From Blasia pusilla (Eukaryota > Marchantiophyta > Marchantiopsida > Blasiales), in the NCBI GenBank assembly GCA_050084515.1, contig CM114273.1, forward strand, positions 2,418,001 to 2,482,000: a stretch of DNA of 64,000 bases, given 5' to 3'. The notes below the pieces were generated by a model. That model did no database searches and was not told where the DNA came from. It worked only from the letters and a program-made list of their open reading frames with translations. Each line of letters opens with the position of its first letter. Position 1 is the first letter of the stretch. Of this stretch, positions 24,064-40,278 are shown one piece after another. The translations under genes and the position numbers were made by a program.

Positions 24064-25539
24064 CAACGGTCAGATGCTATGGTTTGAGCCTAGTCACTAG
24101 CTCATAAAAAGTAATAAATTGCATCATATTGATCCCACTCAATGACGTGTGAATCTTAAATCAATATTGCTAAACTTTGACCCAAACTAGTAAACTTCTT
24201 CTTGCTTAATATCAAGGGTTGCACTCCTGGATCCAAAAAAGCACACCAAGGACAATATACTTTATCTCATGGACTAACCAAATGGAAACTCTCTCTTCAA
24301 TAAACCACTAACTTAACTCCAAGTGAAATCATGGCACACTCTAGAGCAATTCTAGCGGACATCTCCACCTATGTAGGAATCACAACTTTCCATCAACTAG
24401 TGGTAGTTTGATTTCCCGAATATAGGCTCTAAGTGCAATTCCACCACCTCCTCCATGACTATCTCTGAACGTAAATAAGGAACACAATCTCCATGCTTAC
24501 ATAGTGTGACATCCAACCAGTATGCCTTAGCATGCATGCTTCCCAATATAACAAAATTTGAGGTAGAAAACCATGGAGCACGATATATGACAATGGTTGC
24601 CTCTAAGATTGGGGGTGGCCATTACCCGTGCCAAATATATTAACAACACCCTTGGCATGGGCTCCTCTTAAGCACCATAGGTGATTTTAGGGGTATTCGA
24701 CTATCTTATTACTCGTTGTACAAGCATAATTCCAATATCCATCCTCCAAACAATTTGATCCAGACCCATCGACGGAGTCCTTTTTAACTTAGACAATGTA
24801 AATGATTGAGGGAGCTATGTTTCTCTTTCAATCTTCCCTCTTATGGATCTACAACTATTGTATCTCCACATGTAACCACAATGTCTATCTCCATTTGTAT
24901 AGCTTTGTATATCCATCGAGAATCCTCTATATCCCTACTTGGTCATATGGGTGTTATTGATCCGTCACGAGGAAATCTTATGGCATTGAGATTTCTGGAT
25001 GCCTACAAGTGCTCTACTTGGGCACCTATCCCAATCTTATGGCTAGGGTCATTTTGTTTATGTGGTGGACCTCTATCCTTCATAGGCATATCCTCCAGCA
25101 TAGCCACCTTCTTGTCCACCTATTGAGCCACATCCTCCATAGGTTCTAATCCCATCTAGACCTCATACTTTCTATAGTGCTCTCTCATGCATTGAGTCTG
25201 AACGTAGCTCAAGATATAAACTAGGACACCTCTGCCAAGTACGACCACAATATTCACAATAATCACAGTACGAGACTCCTAGTGGGGGCCTATTTGGTCC
25301 TCAGGGCTACACCACACATCCAACTTCCTAATATGCATGTGCAATCCTTCTAACAATGGGCTTCACCATGTAGCTAACAAGTGAACCATGGTTATTGCAT
25401 ATGATGACATGGGTATATATGGCACAAGGTCATGATAACCTCCTTGCACTACATATAGGTATTGTACTTCTCTCTAAGGATACATGCTGCTACATCTATG
25501 CTGTGGGCTCTCCTCGGGACGTATCTCTTGAATATCTGA
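24064..25539 (-). other. Decayed sequence, probably the rest of the older minus-strand retroelement
   Basis: No intact ORF. Minus-strand translation gives broken pieces such as MEEVVELHLEPIFGKSNYH and WLDVTLCKHGDCVPYL with many stops. They read like a gag or protease region but I cannot assign them firmly. Position and strand fit the element interrupted by gypsy element 1 at 16689/24064. Confidence 0.35.
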
Positions 25540-25845
25540 AGGTTTCTAGAGGATAACATATGTCATGTCTGAACCCCCCTAGCCTCTTGATGTAGTTCCT
25601 ATGGGATGATGGTTTTGTCTTAGGTGTGTATAGGGTAGTAGGTACTGTCAGGTAGATATGATGTGTGCTATCTAGAGTTAGGGGGGTTTACCTGCCAACT
25701 AGGAGGACGGTTGTGGGGTCTTGATATACATGCATGAATTGATTTTTACATGTGTGTGGATCTACCTGTATTTTGGTAAAATCGATATTATGTGGTGTGG
25801 ATGTGACAAACGATGCGTACGTGCACGATATGGATCCACACATAC
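25540..25845 (+). mobile_element. Older fragment of the same gypsy family: PHD end, polypurine tract, block A
   Basis: Matches element 1 from the end of the PHD finger (the word catatgtcatgtctgaacccccc and cctcttgatgtagttcc) through the 3' untranslated part to the end of block A (cgtgcacgat), with many substitutions. It keeps a purine-rich tract, agttaggggggttta, followed by tgccaacta. It is flanked by unrelated sequence. This is a third, older member of the family. Confidence 0.75.
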
Positions 25846-28800
25846 TTTCTAAGTTTGATATCAATTTTCATGTAGCATGTTAGATAGAACTCGAGAAATA
25901 TTATTCTTATAGAAAAACTACCAAATTTTTCATAGTATGAGCATATCCCTTGGCAATAAAACCCAAACAAACATTCAAATCATTTAATATGTGGGAAATC
26001 AAGTTCATTAGGCATTTGGAAGGAACTTGTTATATTCATCCTTACCCAAGGAGAATGATCCAATTGCAACTGGACAATGAGTGAAAAATGCATACATATG
26101 AATCATTTATACTTTATCGATTTTCAAGAAATTAGTGGTATTTTGCATGAGAACACCAAGAATAAAAATATATATACGATATTTACCACAACACAAGAGA
26201 GGAAATTCATCCTCAATTGATTAGTTATATCATTCACCAGATAGCCTAATCATCTAGATATCTAATTACATATGTTCATGTTTCCTTCACCTTCATTTGA
26301 TGAGTTAAGTATACCCCCAAAAAAAAGTTTTGAATATAAAAAATTGGCCCTTAATGCTGAGACTATTCTTAGGTTTGCTTTGGTGTCAATTACATTTGAA
26401 GTCTATGCACGAGTTTAGTTATCCTCTGGAAGATGTTAGACTCAAGTTTTAGGATAAATTCTATGTCATTAGTCAAGAAAGGATGCACGTAGCTTAGGGC
26501 AACTCCTTGAAATGATATCCAAAGCTAGTTATAACGCAATATGTAACTTGATCAACCAATAAAGCATACCACGGTGGTGGATCACTCATGGGTCTACACA
26601 ATATATAAAGTGTCTTCACTTGCGTAACAATAAACCACTTTGAATATATTGCACGTGACTCCTATATGTATCAGAATTCTTCTTGTAGAAAATTACCTCT
26701 ATTTTTTTAAGATCCTTATTTATGTATATGCATTATAACAACAATTTTTTGATGCATGTGCATTATCTACATTGAATAGCTAATATGATAAAAATTGCTT
26801 ACCCAATTGTTATCTTTGATGTTTTTCCAAGTTTTAAATTATTCTTATAAGACAAAAAATATATAGAAAAGGTTGTCTTACATAGGAAAAACCTCCACAC
26901 TTGGACTATGACTATTCATACACACCTTCATCTAAAACTTGCAATGGAAGAAAATATTCAAACATAACTCTTCTCCACTCTATGTATTATCAACCCTCTA
27001 GTGTATGCACATAACTTAATACACTATATCTCCATCATATATTTGCTCTTTGCATTGTTAACCATAAGCATGTTTCTCTACTGCAAATAGGCAATGTTTG
27101 ACACCTTCAAATGTTTGTAGGTGGTCTTCCGAATGAAAAAAATTATACAATTTATCTCTGATCGTAATTCCTAAGAAGGGATATTTGCACAAAAGCAATC
27201 ATGCTATGTGCATCAACCCTTAATTTATAATTATGATCAATATATTCATCTCTATATGTATTTAAGTTCTAAATCATCGTTATCTTTTAGTAGGTCTAGA
27301 GTATTTTGTAAGTAATCATAATCAAGAGTTTGATCCACAAATTTGCAAATGTCATTGTAGGATGGAGGAAAAATATCCCTTATTAATTACATTTATTGAG
27401 ATATAGTCATCTCTCATGATATTATCTATTACATATATCTACGTAACTAGTTTATGAAGATGCTTTTCGATATATGTCCTATTACATAATTTGTACAATA
27501 GAATGCATCCCACATATCTATGGTCAAATTAAAAAATTATTGGATATGCATATTATATTAAACTATCTTACTTTTTGCTATTATCTAGTATCATATACAT
27601 ATGAAAGTTGCCTTGATAAGACTGGATATGTATGCTCTTCATTTAAAATTAATGATATTTCTGAATAAAATTGTTATCATCTACATAATTTTAGGGCCAT
27701 AGAAAGCAAGCGTGATTTGCCCCATTTTTCTCACTTTGATCTTGAATGAACTCTCTTGTATTAGATGGTTACAAGTTAATTAGATTGAAAACATGTAGAG
27801 GCTAAATCCTACTCTCATGTGGAAAGATGCTATAATTAAACATGCCCTATGTACTCTTTCATGTAAGATTACGAACATTTGTTTATAACTCCATATGTGA
27901 TGGTCATTATATACTTGGTTCCATATATCTCTCTACTATGAACTACAATGTAGGGGTAGCCTACACTATCGCATCTTTCAAGTTTCCACACGTCATAATT
28001 ACCCACTCATCCTTTGGAAATCCATAACTCCTTTTCTAACCAAGTTTGTTATCTTCATTGGTGACCTTTGTTAGTGATTGCCAATATGCAAACTTGAAAC
28101 TCATAATCTATCATATTTTATCCTCTCCATTCTTTCAACTTGTTGAACCGTACATTATAAATTGAGCGATGAATCCCTAAAAAGATTCTAATTTCCTTCC
28201 ACTCTTAAAATAATATTAGAATTACCTTGCAATACAAAAATACCATCCATGCTTATTTATCTACGTGCTTGGATGAAGAGAATGAGGTTGTTGAAATTGG
28301 TGCTAATGGCAAAATATAAATAATTATCTCACATCTTGTAGTTTTCGGCCTACATGATATTATTTTCTTACGTGTTTTTTAAGAGATGTTAAGATCATAC
28401 CTATTGATATCCAACTAGACAAACCTTCATAACCCTACTTTCAAACTTGGCTACAAGATATAGATTTGGATAAACTCCTTCTCATTGCCATTCGATATAG
28501 AGAAATCCTAGTAACCTTAGCATTCCTGCACATAATGCCTCCAAGGAGACGACAACAAATTCTATGCAAAGAGGATATCATATGTGTAGCATTTCAACCA
28601 AAAATATGGCCCCAACTTTTGAATCACTTATGGCCCATGATTCATTGTAGTCCTTATGTGAATTTGAGATATGATAATTTGATTATCTTATTTAACATAA
28701 CCAAAGTGCATTATGTGAGTACAACCACATGTGAGAGAAATTCATACTTTTGTTAGAAGGGGCGTTCAAAACCTCTTGGGTTCGAATCACTTCGATGTGC

Positions 28801-29390
28801 TTATGGAAGTTAATATCAAATGGCCATATGAGAAAGGTGAGTGGGATCATGCTAGAAGAAAGCAATTGATGTATGCAAATATTACAAAGAATTCCTATGC
28901 AAATTAAGATTAAACTATGAGTTTATTCCAAAATTATTTACATGTTGAAAATAATCACATAAATAGGTTAATTTAAGGAATCACACAAAATTAACTCAAC
29001 AATTAGACAAACAAGATGAAGGATTACCCAAAGATATTGTCTTAATAGGATAATGTTATATGTGTGGATACATTGATAGTATGATTTAAGGAATATGATA
29101 GATATAACTAAAGGTTCATGCAAAAATATATGAATTGTCTAAGAACAATCTACAAGTATCCCTTGAAGATAAAGATTTCAAGTTCACATCTTGCCAAAGA
29201 TGCTTTAGAATCAGAATTGTATATAAAATTGAAATCAATAATAATTGAGCTCTAAAAAAATAGAGCTTAAAGGATAGGATAGCAAAAAACTTACACTAGA
29301 GAAAAAGAACCTAACAAATGAAGGCGGGAATGAAAAAAACTCTCTATCTACATCATGTCCAAAAAATATACATCTTCTTTTATATTATTA
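25846..29390. other. AT-rich gene-free stretch
   Basis: About 3.5 kb with stops in all frames. The longest ORFs (27474-27668, 27842-28027, 28466-28756) resemble no family I know. No terminal repeats or RNA genes were recognised. Confidence 0.5.
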
Positions 29391-29566
29391 CTGGTTGGTG
29401 CTTGTGCTATGCACGGTAATATTTTATTTTCTTTATTTTCTCTCCTTAATTGAACCCCCTCTCTCAAAGTGACATGTGTCAACAACATAAGAGCTCTTAG
29501 AGGACACGTGTCAACACCCGAGGAGGGTTTCTTTTAACCCAGTCCTCTTTTAATTATATAGATAGA
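29391..29566 (-). mobile_element. Short non-autonomous Helitron-like element, 176 bp
   Basis: Read on the minus strand it starts TCTATCTATATAATTAAAAG after an A. It ends with the hairpin gtgc-ata-gcac (29404-29414) about 10 bases before a terminal CCAG, followed by T. The 5' TC, subterminal hairpin and A|T insertion context fit Helitrons. The end is CCAG rather than CTAG, so it is old or variant. Confidence 0.5.
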
Positions 29567-31026
29567 TTGGAGAGTGCCTCTTATTTTGAGAACTCCCCTC
29601 TTCATGACACTTGACACTCTAAACCAATAGGATTTATTTTTATGAGTCAATATGATAACTAGAAATTGATTGAAAATGACAATTTTTTTTTTGAGAATTG
29701 ATTATTATGTTGGGAGGTAATTTTCTTATTTAATTACACTAGTAATAAATTAGAAATATCTTAAGGAACCTTAAAAAAATTCAACCAAATTTAAAACGAC
29801 TTCAAAGATCCTAGGAGAGGATGGAGGGAGATAAAAAAGGTTTATCCAAACTTTGGTCTATGACTAAGCATCCATGGCCTCAAATAGGAACATTGTCCAT
29901 GGCATGGGAGAGTGTTCCTATCCAAGTTTTCAAGGTAAAATTATGGATCATGAAATGGACCATGATCCATAGTTGATAATCTATACAATTATGGATCATG
30001 ATCCATAATTAATAATCTATAAAATAAAAAAGAGGACAATTAAAAGAATCAAAACAGGACAATTAAAAGAGGATGAGAGTGGGAAAACCCTAAGTATTAA
30101 AACATGTCATTTTCAAGAAAAGAATTTAATTTAAGAGATCATAAGGAAAATAAATAGTGATGCATTTTAAAATTTGAGTATTACCCTCCGTATTGCTTCC
30201 GTAGCTGGTCACTAAAATGACTGGCTGTTGTCACTAACGTTCCACCAATAGCAACGTAGTAGGCCTTCAGCCGAAAGACCTCATTAGGTAGATGCAGCGG
30301 CTAAACCTTCGAGGAAGAAAAACTCTTGAAATCTGGGAAAGATCTGGACTTCGCACGAGGTTTTTCGTCGTCAAATTGCAATGGTCGTTGCCCGCTGTGC
30401 AAGAAACGTGACAAAAGGCGAAACCAGAGATGTAGAGGAACGAAAGTGTCACTGGGTGGAACGGAGGGCTACAGAGGTACCGCGCCGAGTCCTTCGAGGG
30501 TGTTTGAAGAAGCGAAACTTCTGAAATCTGGAACATGAGCGTGGATCTTAGCTTCGTCACAGATGTTTGGTACCGAGTTTGCTATCTGTCGTGCTATAGA
30601 TGAAACGATAAGAAGTGGCGAAAGGAGATTGTTACAAGCTAGGACAGAGAGTTGCAGGAACCTCATTACGTCCTCCACATGCTTACGCAGGGGAGGAATG
30701 TTAGAAGCTGAAGAAAGGTCGTGGAAGATATCTGTGCAGGAGATATTTGGCCATCAATTTTAAACGAGCCGTGTTATGCAACGAACGAGAAGAAGTTGGC
30801 GGAATGAGGAGGTTATCGACGTTGAGCAGTAAGAATCATTTACCGGAGGTTTGATCTTTTCCAACTTGAAGAGCAGCTGGTGATGATCACCTTGCGATTG
30901 CTGTCCGGGCGCCTTTCCTCATTTATTTTCGTCCATCGGTTGAGACCTTGAAGCGTTGGCGAAACGAGTAGCCTCTCCATGTCAAGCAAGAGGTGGCTTT
31001 TGCCTCAGGTTTGAAATTTAAGAACG
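29567..31026. other. Intergenic, ECD upstream region
   Basis: AT-rich up to about 30180, including the palindromic repeat described separately, then of genic composition. 30180-31026 probably contains the promoter and 5' UTR of the ECD gene. It carries several short upstream ORFs and a loose internal duplication (cttgaaatctggg near 30327, cttctgaaatctgg near 30519). No separate gene is supported. Confidence 0.45.
29937..30010. repeat. Nested palindromes
   Basis: A perfect 24-bp palindrome centred between 29998 and 29999 (half-site ggatca/tgatcc extended by attat) lies just after a diverged copy with a short spacer (29941-29972). The two are arranged as a ~48-bp tandem duplication. They would form a hairpin or cruciform. 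Confidence 0.85.
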
Positions 31027-34942
<3,916 letters not shown>

Positions 34943-37900
34943 TCCTTTGAAGCTTTCGGCACTTTTTGTTTCAATATATATCCATAATTTCATGGTGGTA
35001 CTTTGGCATGGAAGGGGTTTCATTCCTTCCGGGACACATCATCTTACATAATGCCTCTACGAGGTGTTTGAATGCACCAGTTCAGTCTAGTATTGTCTAC
35101 AAATGTAACGAAAAGCACTTCTAGATAATTCGGGAGGGAAAAAGTGATCACCGAAAGGAGTAAGAATTTTTGCGTGTTATTGCTTTCATGCAGATCCGCT
35201 CCTCGTTGGAAAGAAACCGTCTTTTGGGAAGCTAACATACCACCTCACGTCCATGATGAGTACGACAGCTCCAGCGATGATGATGCCTAAATTTTGTGGT
35301 CACTTTGGAAGAATTGAGGCCCTCAAGTTATCCAGACGTTCTGCAGCCTCAGGTAAGAAGCTAAGATGACGGATAGGAGATTTGATTGGGGCTCAAGCTT
35401 CTCCATTTACGATGATCTGAAGATACCTGGATTGAAGAAAGTGATCCAAGAATTCGGGTGTCAGTTCATGTCCTTCAGAGGGGCAACACAATGGCGGACG
35501 TTTTTCGTTTTTGCGGCTGGAATTGTTCAGTAATGGTGGCGTCCTGTTCCGTCGCAATCAAGTTGAACGCGATTAACACGAAATAATTAATACGGCGTTT
35601 TGGGGAATATTTCATTTTCGTTAATGTTAACCAAAAAATTTGAGATTTAGCAAGGAGAGTATGTTATTAAGTTTTTCAAGCTCAAGAAACTGAAACAGAC
35701 GATACAATGGCTACAGTGCATTGGAGAAGTTCCAACATTCAATCTTTAGTGAGTCCAATGTCCGTCGCCTCGGGGATTATCCCTGTCTATTCTCCAAACT
35801 GGTAAGCGAGTAATACAGCTCACTACAGTAATACAGCTCTTTGTAATACATCATGTAGCCGGCCCCCGACTTAAGGTCATTTCGGATCCTATCCAACCTC
35901 CTGATTAAAGTCAATTGTAGTAGGTATGTTAACCACGTTTGGCTGTTACGATGTTACCCGCTGAAGGTACCGGCTCTCGCATTTAATGCGTTTCCGGGAC
36001 AAACTATGGGCTTCGGTCTATTCTCCAAACTGGTAAGCGAATAATACAGCTCACTACAGTAATACAGCTCTTTGTAATACATCATGTTCGTATCGTAACC
36101 GAAGCCACGCAGTTTTACTAGAAGACAGAAAATTCACACCTTTATCCGATACACGGCCATAGATTAAGCGGGCACCGCAATCCTAACGGAGGCGTGGCGT
36201 TTGGGGAAGGATGCAACCATGAGCCTTCCTGCCATTCCTGGAACGCGGAACCGAAATACCAGGTGTCGATGTCTCACAGACGGTGGATTGAGCAAGGAAG
36301 AAAAATTTGGCCTAAGCGTTTTCTGAAGGGCAAGGGCCGCGTCATGCATGGGTAGAACTTGGTAAGTAGACTGTCTCGGAAATTTCAAGAAAATGGTCAC
36401 TGTCGGGGAGGAAAAAGATGTCGAGAACTTCATCCCCGTGCCCAAGACAAGTGACAATTGTTGTACTTGCAAGACTCATTCTTTTCTAGGTCGAGAAAAT
36501 CGCCGTCCCTCATGAAAAGAACTTGAAGTGATGGTAGGTGGAATACGACACTAGAATATGTGGAATTTGTACACTCTTCACAGGGCAAGTGAGGTTTTCT
36601 TTATTCCCTTTCTCGTTCAGAGAGTGAGAAAGAGTGCGTGAATATCTTCGACTTTATGCTGCCGAGCCAAGTCCAGCCGAACCTAAACGACGATGTGATT
36701 TCAGCTCCGTCCGTATGGTTAATAAGAAGAATTAGTTTTAGCACATATTGTGCGACACATGTGACGAGTTGTCCTTCGCAGAGGGGATGAGGTGAGGAAG
36801 GATCTCCGAGGGAATCTCCGAGGGAATCCCCGATCGGCCCACACCCCCAGTTCCAACGTGGGTCCACAAGCAATGCATTGGCGACAGCAAAGCTAGAGAC
36901 CCTGATGCTCATTGAAGGGGGAAAACGATCAGATAATCACCTGCAGAGAGCAACTTTGACACATGGAGATGGAGTGGTTTTCAAACCAATAAATTCTTTC
37001 TCCAGGACCCATGCAGACGGATAACACGCTGAGTTCCATTACTGGTGGGTTCGTGGCTACATGGGACCGAGTTCTGCATGTCGTTTTGGGGCTAGCTGTT
37101 CTTTCCCTGTATCTTTGCAAATTTGGGCGTGTGGGTGGTCTATATCATGAAATTGTACTTGATCTGATCGCGAAGGCCAGGATGGAGTCGAAGGACATTC
37201 ACATGTATCATCATTAACGCTCTCTTTGTAGCCCTCTCCATCAAATTTGCTCTCCTTCTGGTCATATCAGTCATGCAAGTTGTTGACTGATTGTGGGTGT
37301 TGTGATTGATTGACTCGCAACGTGCACCTTGTCTCCTCCAATGATGGCATCCAGATGATTTGGAAGGATAAAGCTTCTGTCTTCATAATCAATGTCTGCT
37401 CTCTCCGTCACTCCATCCTCTTCTCTCCTTCTGCAGTTTCCTTCATCTGTCTTATTGAGTTTCTTGCTTATCTGTTTCCATACCCCGCGGCCCTCCTACC
37501 CGGCGATTTCTTGAAGCTAGAAGTACTTGGAGAGGATGATGTTCGGATGTGTAGTTTAGTTTGTAGAAAATTTCGAAGACAAGAAAATAGGAATTGAGAT
37601 TTTCAAGAAGTCAAGCACACTGGGCCTCATGTGTGGCTTCTTTTTTGTAGCGTTTTTTGTGGTGGGATTTCGCGCCTGTATTGTAATTCAAAGGAACATC
37701 TGGATGCTGAGACTCGTAGGCAGCTGGCTCCACGTCTACTGAGGTCGGGAACATTGCGGGGCGAGCAAGAAATTGCCGCCAACCAGCTGGGGAGGGAAGT
37801 ACGGGACTACGGGAGTCAGACTGGCGGGGAGATGTTGTTGCATTGATATGAAATATGGGAAGGAGAGGAGGAGAATAGTTTGATGGCGAAATTAGTCGAT

Positions 37901-37968
37901 ACTTCCGACGTCTACCAGAGATGCTACCCTCGATGAAGTACTAATGCGCAGACTATTAAAAGGTTCAC
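34943..37968. other. Intergenic between ECD and the helicase
   Basis: No gene I can support over 3 kb. It holds the ECD 3' UTR, a 72-bp direct repeat and short ORFs. One ORF (37011-37217, 68 codons, with a hydrophobic VLHVVLGLAVLSLYLC segment) could be a small membrane protein but has no known relative. A stretch near 37490-37580 loosely resembles an F-box. Confidence 0.45.
35785..36087. repeat. 72-bp direct repeat, two copies 231 bp apart
   Basis: 35785-35856 and 36016-36087 differ at one base (gcgagtaat versus gcgaataat). Each copy itself contains three variants of gtaatacagctc/gtaatacatc. The near identity suggests a recent duplication or a very small terminal-repeat element. Confidence 0.85.
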
Positions 37969-40278
37969 ATGTTCGTACCCCGTTGCTTGCGCTCTTGTGC
38001 GTCCTCGTCTTCTTCGTCTGCACAACGGCCTGTTCGTGCATCCGAGCCGGTGCCGAGCAGCGATCCGGCTTCTCCTTCTTGCCCGCAAGAAAGAAAATTT
38101 CTTTCTTCACCTGCAGCGCCCATTTCGGACCTCCTTCCAGTAGTAACAACAGCTGAAGCGGCTTCTGTCTCGTTGACAACTTGCCCGAGTTCTTCGTCTC
38201 AACAAGCAGCGGCCCATCTGTTCGCCATCCCTAAATCACCTTCTTCGGAATCTACTGCCGGTGCGACTCTGCATCTGAGCTCAAGGTCGTCGTCGAGAGC
38301 GGTGTCTAAGTCAGCAGGCACTAATCTTTTCATCGATCAGAGCCTCACAACGTCAACAGGAGCTCTTGGTGTCGCGGAGGACACAGGTAAATTATAAATG
38401 GCTGTCTAGCTGAGAAACGAAAAGATCAACAGTGAAGTCTAGTTGACTTGAATGATTCAAACAAAGAGGAGAGGTTGTCGAGCTCTGATCACAAATTTGG
38501 GCTGTCTTCGGCAGCTTCAAAGGGCAATCTTAAATTTAGGGTGAAAGTAATCCTTAAACCCAGAACTGCCAGTGGTCCTGATGCTTGCTTGCGTTTCTGT
38601 GTTTCTATGCAACAGATGACTCGATAGTGGTGAGGAGCATTGATCAGAGAGTTGCGAAGCCTGATGAGCCCAGCTGCGTGGTATGTGGCCGATATGGGGA
38701 GTACATTTGCGACGAAACAGATGAAGACGTCTGCAGTTTGGAGTGCAAGGCCGCTGCTCTCAGACGACTGGCTTTGGGTGTGGGGAACCCAGGAACTCAA
38801 GTTCCTGTCTTCTCAGCCTCCGATGCCTCTGCGCCAATTCTTAACACAGCAGACAATTTGCGGGTTGTTCATCCCATCGGAGCTGTTTCTCAAAATACCC
38901 TGCCGTCTATGCAAGACGAGTGTATAATTGTTAGAGATGGCGAACAGAAGCTACCTGTGTGGGAACCTGAGGCGGTCGTCAAGAGGCTAACTGACCAGCA
39001 AGTAGATGCCTTGAGGAAACAAATAGACGTCGCTGTGCGAGGTGATGACGTTCCGAAACCAATTTTGGAATTCTCAAATTGCAAGTTGATGCCGAAGCTT
39101 CAAGACAATCTGGAAATTTCTGGGTTCGAATCGCCGACACCAGTGCAGATGCAGCTTATCCCTGGAGCTTTGAAAGGCCGTGATTTATTGGTTTGTGCTG
39201 GAACTGGTTCTGGAAAGACTGTAGGATATCTGTTGTCTGTGGTTTTTCGGTGCTGTCTGATTCGGACGCATTTTCAGCCCGAAAGACAGAAGCCACTGGC
39301 GATTGTGCTTACTCCAACCAGAGAGCTTTGTGTACAGGTGGAAGACCAGGCCAAAGCATTAGCCAAGGGACTTCCTCTCAAAACTGCCCTTGTCGTTGGT
39401 GGTGATGCATTGCCACAGCAACTGCACAGGTTAAAACAGGGGGTAGAGTTGGTGGTCGGCACCCCAGGAAGACTGATTGATTTGTTGACGAAGCACGAGG
39501 TGGATCTGGATGATGTGTGTATGGTGGTCTTGGATGAAGTGGATTGCATGCTTGAGCGTGGCTTTCGTGACCAAGTCATGCAGATCATGACAGCCTTGAC
39601 ACAGCCTCAGGTTATGATGTTTTCTGCTACCATTCCGCCATTCATAGAGAAATTTTCGACCTCGATCTTGAGAAGGCCGCTCCACATATCGGTTGGGAAA
39701 TCCAGTTCGCCCAGTGAGGCTGTTAAGCAGACAGTCATTTGGGTAGAAACAAAAACAAGAAAAAAAAGTTGTTTGACATATTAACCAGCCCGCATCATTT
39801 CAGACCTCCAGTTGTGGTGTTCGTCAATTCGAGAAAGGGTGCTGAGCTGCTAGCAGGATCTATAAAGGCCGAGACAGGATTGGAAGCGGCAGCTGTGCAT
39901 GGTGAGAAGCCCATGCAAGAAAGGAGGGAGGTCCTCAAGGCTTTTCTCATGGGCTCTCTTCCTATAGTCGTTGCCACAGGTGTTTTGGGTAGAGGTTTGG
40001 ACCTGTTACGAGTAACACAGGTGATAGTTTTTGACATGCCACACTCTGTTGAAGAGTACATACATCAAATTGGTAGAGCTTCCAGGCTTGGGGTGCCAGG
40101 CTCAGCCATGGTTTTCATCAATGATGAGAGTAAGGTTCTCTTCAAGAATCTGATTGAGCTCTTCCGCAGCTCTGGAATCGTGATACCAAAGGAACTTTCA
40201 AGCTCTCCGTATGTGGCTTCCTCATACGCGGCAGCTTACAACCCAAAGAGGAGGAAAGTCTATCGCAAAACCAAATGA
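37969..40278 (+). CDS. RH41: DEAD-box RNA helicase with HIT zinc finger (RH41/DDX59-like), frame disrupted at 39760-39770
   Basis: Exon 1 is 37969-38386 and exon 2 is 38616-40278; the phase across the intron is correct. Residues 1-139 are Ser-rich and unconserved. A HIT-type zinc finger follows (CVVCGRYGEYICDETDEDVCSLEC), then the helicase core: Q motif FESPTPVQMQLIP, motif I AGTGSGKT, PTRELCVQ, TPGRLIDL, motif II LDEVD, motif III SAT, FVNSRKG, ATGVLGRGLDL and HQIGRASRLG. This order and the DEVD form match plant RH41 and animal DDX59. After WVETK the frame must move by -1 at a run of eight A (39762-39769) to continue into KLFDIL. One missing A, a sequencing error or a -1 slip would explain it. 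RNA helicase activity is expected if the frame is intact. Confidence 0.9.

Noticed and set aside
36164-36472. Minus-strand ORF of about 89 codons from an internal ATG
   Set aside because: Basic and Ser-rich without any known domain; could be chance in a GC-balanced intergenic region.
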